Positions 60,675 through 64,000 of a stretch of 64,000 nt of DNA are shown one piece after another. How positions within the stretch are numbered: position 1 is the stretch's first letter; each line of letters opens with the position of its first letter. This DNA is from Pseudaeromonas sharmana (GTDB lineage: Bacteria; Pseudomonadota; Gammaproteobacteria; Enterobacterales; Aeromonadaceae), in assembly GCF_042649925.1 (NCBI RefSeq), contig NZ_JBHSAF010000002.1, positions 186,001 through 250,000 of the forward strand, read 5' to 3'. The translations under genes were made by a program, and so were the position numbers. The notes under the pieces were generated by a model. That model ran no database searches. It saw only the letters and a list, made by a program, of their open reading frames with translations, and was not told the DNA's origin.

Positions 60675-61274
60675 ATGATTTTGGAACGGTTCAAGGCACT
60701 GATTTTTGATATGGACGGCACGCTGGTGGATTCCATGCCCTTGCATCTGGCCGCGTGGATGGCGACGGCGCAGGAGTATGGCTTTCAGTGTGATGCTCAG
60801 TGGTTGTATGCTCATGGTGGCGTACCCAGCCGCAAGATTGCCGCCAAGTTGGCCTCGCAACAGAATTTGACTCTGGATCCGCAGCAAGTTGCGGCGACGA
60901 AAACGGCGCATTATGTTGCGCGTATCGCATCGGCGACACCATTTCCAGAGATGATGAGCTTAGTTGAACGGGCGCATGGCCACTGGCCGATGGCTATCGG
61001 AACCGGCTCGTTACACGCCAATGCCGAACGTATCCTGGAACAGAGTGGTCTCGGGCGTTTCATTCATACCGTGGTTGCTGCCGACGATGTCTTGGAGCAC
61101 AAGCCCGCTCCTGATACCTTCTTGCAAGCGGCTCGCCTGCTGCAGGTCAAGGCAGAGGACTGTCTGGTGTTTGAGGATACCGAAATCGGCTGTCAAGCCG
61201 CGCTGGCTGCCGGCATGGCCTGTGTAATGGTGGTTGATGGCGTTCCAGATTGGAGCGGGGTCCGCTATCCCTAA
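60675..61274 (+). CDS. yqaB: HAD phosphatase, YqaB-like (fructose-1-phosphate phosphatase)
   Basis: 199-residue HAD hydrolase with a helical cap, close to E. coli YqaB, which acts on fructose-1-phosphate and similar sugar phosphates. Motif I is IFDMDGTLVDS (10-20), motif II is AIGTGS, motif III is HKPAPDTFLQAA, motif IV is VFEDTEIGCQAALAAGM. The WPMAIGTGS and VVAADDVLEHKPAPDTF stretches match YqaB well. Start at 60675 follows the family; upstream codons are the dapA terminator. Confidence 0.85.
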   Translation: MILERFKALIFDMDGTLVDSMPLHLAAWMATAQEYGFQCDAQWLYAHGGVPSRKIAAKLASQQNLTLDPQQVAATKTAHYVARIASATPFPEMMSLVERAHGHWPMAIGTGSLHANAERILEQSGLGRFIHTVVAADDVLEHKPAPDTFLQAARLLQVKAEDCLVFEDTEIGCQAALAAGMACVMVVDGVPDWSGVRYP

Positions 61275-61485
61275 ACAGGGGCTCCTTTTTATTTATGCTA
61301 GCTCGATAAGGTCGAACTCGCTGACACGCCATGCACCCATCCTGGGCGCTTTGCCGCGACATCCCCGACGCGGCAGCTTTGTGCTATCCCGCGCCTAATA
61401 GTGAGCGCTCTGTTGTTTCGAAACAGCAACCTGGTCTTGCATGGCCGTCACGTGCTCTTTGCAGGTCAGTTGCTGCAACCATGAA

Positions 61486-61514
61486 TGAAAAAGGGGCTAA
61501 TGCCCCTTTTTCAG
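61486..61514. terminator. Bidirectional terminator between yqaB and the hfq-like gene
   Basis: AAAAAGGGGC (61488-61497), loop TAAT, GCCCCTTTTT (61502-61511); symmetrical, so it can serve both converging genes. Confidence 0.85.
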
Positions 61515-61526
61515 CTATTTAACGCG

Positions 61527-61886
61527 TCATTCCTGTTCATCAGCCGAGGGCTGGGCGCTGCGGCGCTCCTCATAACCACCGGACCGCTCCATGCCCGGGC
61601 GGGGCGGGCGTCGCGGACGCTGAAAGCTGCCACCTGGTCGTGAACCAAGCATGGCGATGGTGGAAATTTTGGCTTTATAAATCATTTGCTGATTGCCATG
61701 GGCATCGGTCAGCAAGACGCTGTATTGGTCGAAACCACTGATGCTGCCTTCGAGCTTGATACCGCTGACTAGAAAGATGGCGACCTGACTACGGTTCTTT
61801 CTCAACCAGTTGAGGGCAGAGTCCTGGCCATTCCCAAGGGAAAAGGCCTGTTCGAGGGTTGAGAAATTCTGTTGTTCGGTTGTCAT
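61527..61886 (-). CDS. Hfq-like Sm-fold protein, divergent
   Basis: 119-residue protein with an Hfq-type Sm domain at about 22-80: ALNWLRKNRSQVAIFLVSGIK, LEGSISGFDQYSVLLT (Sm1, with the KLxGxIxxFDQ signature) and QMIYKAKISTI (Sm2). The canonical Sm2 YKH of Hfq is YKA-K here, so the His that helps bind uridine in the proximal pore is replaced. It has a 20-residue N-terminal extension and a basic, Arg/Pro/Gly-rich C-terminal tail. It is not near miaA or hflX, where the main hfq normally sits, so it is probably a second Hfq-like RNA-binding protein. Function unproven. Confidence 0.75.
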   Translation of the reverse strand: MTTEQQNFSTLEQAFSLGNGQDSALNWLRKNRSQVAIFLVSGIKLEGSISGFDQYSVLLTDAHGNQQMIYKAKISTIAMLGSRPGGSFQRPRRPPRPGMERSGGYEERRSAQPSADEQE

Positions 61887-62317
61887 TCTTATGCGTCCCG
61901 CTGGGTAGGTAATTCTTTCGATTTTGCGCGATTAATATTCGGCTTGTCAAAGCGATAGCGTGTTTTTAATGGGACCTTACGCGCAATCTTAACGGATGTG
62001 ACTCATTTGGGTTTTTTGACTCTCGTTACGTGGCGTGATGCGCTTCTTTTGGATCTATTTGGGTGGCGTTCCAATTGGCCTGTCAAAAGTAACAGGGTGT
62101 GGAGAGATGGTCGCCAATAATATTCGCCCATAGCTAGGAACGATCATTGTGATAACAAAGGGTTAAGTATGGAGCCGTAGCGAGGCGCCTGATCGAACTC
62201 ATGAGACTCCCATCACAAATGGTGGTCGCACCCTCTTGGGGTGGCGGATTTCTTCCTAAGATTTCGAAGGAATGTCTCGTTGTTTCGTTGCCAAGAGACA
62301 TGGATGGGAGGGGTGTC
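61887..62317. other. Intergenic stretch between the hfq-like gene and the chemoreceptor gene
   Basis: About 430 bases that must hold the divergent promoters. The chemoreceptor frame is open back to 62201 but without a ribosome site. I see no clear sigma-28 or sigma-54 promoter and no repeat. Confidence 0.5.
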
Positions 62318-63430
62318 ATGCGTTGGTTATCGGTCTCTTTCGTATTCGGAATGCTCGCCTTGGTTGTGGGTTGGTGGTATTGGCCGATGGCATCGGTATT
62401 TGTTCTGCTGGCAATGTTGTCGCTGGTCCCCGTTGCAGGAGAGCTAAGGCGCTTAAGTGATTCACCCGTCGTCGCCGAGACTATCGATGCTCCTCAGACT
62501 CCAGCACCAGATGAGTTGATGACGCAACTGCCGGCCGTATTGGATGCCTGGCAGCGACAGTTAAATGTCGTTTCTGAGCTAGTTCAGCAGAACATTGAAC
62601 AGCTTGTGCATGCATTCACTCAACTGATGGGGCGTTTACAAGAAGAGAACCAGACTAACTCCGGGTTGTTTGGACAAGCAGGGCTGCGGGATGAGAAGAG
62701 TTCCATCACGGCGGTCTTGCACGATACCAATCAGGCTCTGGCAGGTGTCATTGCCGCATTCAATGGCGCAAAAAGTTACAAGCTAGAACTGCAACAGACC
62801 ATAGCCGAACTCAGCAGCTATATGCAGGAGCTCAAAAGTATGGCGACAGCCGTGCAAAAAATTGCCAGCCAGACCAACCTGCTGGCGCTCAATGCTGCGA
62901 TTGAAGCGGCTAGGGCCGGAGAAGCAGGGCGCGGTTTTGCGGTGGTTGCCGATGAGGTTAGAACTCTGTCATCTCAGTCTGGTGAGACCGGACGCGATAT
63001 CGCTCGTAAGGTTGAACTGATCACTCAGGCCATCAGCGCCACCATTGATGCAGCAGATAGCCTCGTGAAGACCGATGATCAAAATTTAACCATGCTGGAT
63101 CAAACGGTCGATCAGGTCGTGCGTCATCTTGGTGAAGAGATAGTCTTGCTGCAACAAGCCGGAGAGCGTCTGCACGGGCTCTCTCAGGAAAGCGAACACA
63201 GCATCAGCCAAATTATGGTGAAACTGCAATTTCAGGATCGCGTTTGTCAGATTCTGGCGCACCTGCAAACGGATTTGGCGGAAATTCATCACATCATGCT
63301 GCAAGACCTGGACGGTGACTTTGATCTGAGTGTCTGGGAGCGGCAGTTCAGACAGCGATTCACCACGGATGAAGAGCATCTTGGACGGGTAGCCAACCTG
63401 ACTAACAAAAATGAAGTGACGTTTTTTTAA
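62318..63430 (+). CDS. Methyl-accepting chemotaxis protein without periplasmic domain
   Basis: 370 residues from ATG 62318 (GGGAGGGG upstream). Two closely spaced hydrophobic helices at the N-terminus (about 3-22 and 24-42) leave no sensor domain between them. The rest is coiled coil with the receptor hairpin tip at about 240-265 (NLLALNAAIEAARAGEAGRGFAVVADEVRTL), then a tail LQFQDRVCQILAHLQTDL. It is followed by CheY-like and STAS-domain genes on the same strand, so it probably feeds a dedicated signalling array rather than the main flagellar one. Input unknown; perhaps a cytoplasmic or membrane cue. Confidence 0.85.
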   Translation: MRWLSVSFVFGMLALVVGWWYWPMASVFVLLAMLSLVPVAGELRRLSDSPVVAETIDAPQTPAPDELMTQLPAVLDAWQRQLNVVSELVQQNIEQLVHAFTQLMGRLQEENQTNSGLFGQAGLRDEKSSITAVLHDTNQALAGVIAAFNGAKSYKLELQQTIAELSSYMQELKSMATAVQKIASQTNLLALNAAIEAARAGEAGRGFAVVADEVRTLSSQSGETGRDIARKVELITQAISATIDAADSLVKTDDQNLTMLDQTVDQVVRHLGEEIVLLQQAGERLHGLSQESEHSISQIMVKLQFQDRVCQILAHLQTDLAEIHHIMLQDLDGDFDLSVWERQFRQRFTTDEEHLGRVANLTNKNEVTFF

Positions 63431-63457
63431 CGTCGCTGGCTGGATGAGGGCAGTCCT

Positions 63458-63823
63458 ATGAGCAAGACCATATTGATAGTCGATGACTCACTTTCAATAC
63501 GCCAACTGGTCAAGGCCGCGCTGACATCACAAGGATATGGCGTGATTGATGCCTGTGATGGCGTGGATGCGTTGAACAAACTTACCGGTCAGAGAGTCAA
63601 CCTGATCATCAGTGATGTGAACATGCCAAATATGGATGGCATTACTTTTTTGAAGACACTTAAAACCAAACCTGAGCATAAGTTCACGCCTGTGGTCATG
63701 CTGACGACGGAAAGTCAGGACAGCAAGAAGAAGGAAGGCCAGGCTGCAGGTGCCCGAGCCTGGATCGTTAAGCCATTTCAGCCTCCTCAGTTATTGGCTG
63801 CAGTTGAAAAGCTGCTCATGTAG
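63458..63823 (+). CDS. CheY-like response regulator
   Basis: 121-residue single receiver domain: acidic pair Asp9-Asp10, phosphoacceptor Asp53 (LIISDVNMPNMDG), Thr84 in MLTTES and Lys105 in WIVKPFQPP. No output domain. It lies 28 bases after the receptor gene and 13 bases before the STAS gene; likely phosphorylated by a CheA encoded beyond the window. Confidence 0.92.
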   Translation: MSKTILIVDDSLSIRQLVKAALTSQGYGVIDACDGVDALNKLTGQRVNLIISDVNMPNMDGITFLKTLKTKPEHKFTPVVMLTTESQDSKKKEGQAAGARAWIVKPFQPPQLLAAVEKLLM

Positions 63824-63835
63824 GCGGAGGTCGCG

Positions 63836-64000
63836 ATGTTGCAGATCGGAATGGACGGCGAAGCCATACTGGCCAGCTTCTCTGGCGCACTGACAATCTA
63901 TGAAGTGGCGGAGTATCAACAACAGTTGCAGCAATATCCGCTGGAGCAGGAGCAATTGGTGATTGACCTGTCAGCGGTAGATGACATCGACACCGCAGGC
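63836..64000 (+). CDS. STAS-domain protein (3' part beyond window)
   Basis: First 55 codons of a small anti-sigma-antagonist-like protein: MLQIGMDGEAILASFSGALTIYEVAEYQQQL, then QLVIDLSAVDDIDTAG, where the LSxVxxIDTAG pattern precedes the usual phosphorylatable Ser/Thr. Such STAS proteins accompany CheA in alternative chemosensory operons. The gene runs off the window. Confidence 0.8.
   Translation, partial: MLQIGMDGEAILASFSGALTIYEVAEYQQQLQQYPLEQEQLVIDLSAVDDIDTAG

Overview
The window is chromosomal DNA of a gammaproteobacterium. MutH, RppH, PtsP, NhaA/NhaR, HolC, LptF/LptG, a BtsS/BtsR pair and a MotX-type flagellar motor protein together point to the Aeromonadales/Vibrionales side of the class, most likely a relative of Aeromonas. 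That placement is inferred from gene content only. The backbone is moderately GC-rich. One island at about 41.95-48.1 kb is visibly AT-rich.

Layout. 0-6 kb: end of a HisM-like permease, mdh, motX, corB and ypjD (both minus), then ffh. 6-8.1 kb: the rpsP-rimM-trmD-rplS operon. 8.2-16.4 kb: a glycogen-binding-domain protein, mutH, a long intergenic region with DnaA-box and IHF-like sites (a DARS2 candidate), rppH-ptsP, thyA, nhaA, nhaR and a BigR/YgaV-like sulfur-responsive repressor. 16.4-24.7 kb: rpsT (minus), murJ, then ribF-ileS-lspA-ispH with overlapping or nearly overlapping junctions, and a membrane protein. 24.8-33.9 kb: a HAD phosphatase, valS, holC and pepA on the minus strand; divergent lptF-lptG-acetyltransferase; an RDD membrane protein. 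34-41.7 kb: tRNA-Leu(CAA), aqpZ with a CRP-like site, one PEP-CTERM protein, the pyruvate-sensing pair btsS-btsR, a periplasmic binding protein and an MltF-like lytic transglycosylase.

41.95-48.1 kb is the accessory island. It looks like an integron-type cassette array without an integrase. All genes point the same way (minus), and there is one clear 56-bp attC hairpin site plus remnants of others. Cassette genes are a methyltransferase without a normal start codon, a DHCW cupin broken by a stop codon, an LRAT/NlpC-like hydrolase and a three-helix membrane protein. Between two cassettes lie the two ends of an IS3-family element. Its interior is gone and is replaced by four copies of a nested-palindrome MITE and two genes: a membrane-anchored helical protein and an Mrr-like restriction nuclease with a frameshift. 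This is the most unusual part of the window and a candidate mobile defence module. A GC-rich, hairpin-rich stretch with no recognisable gene follows (48.1-48.9 kb).

48.9-64 kb: an acetyltransferase, a CstA/BtsT-family transporter (possibly the BtsSR target, now separated from it by the island), a periplasmic protein, an RlmD-type rRNA methyltransferase, a SemiSWEET sugar transporter behind a GalR-type operator, ComFB, four tandem tRNA-Leu(CAG) genes, glgC-glgA, rsmC, dapA, a YqaB-like phosphatase, a divergent Hfq-like protein, and the start of a chemosensory operon (receptor, CheY, STAS protein) that runs off the window end. Starts were chosen by ribosome-binding site and family alignment from memory; no database search was possible.
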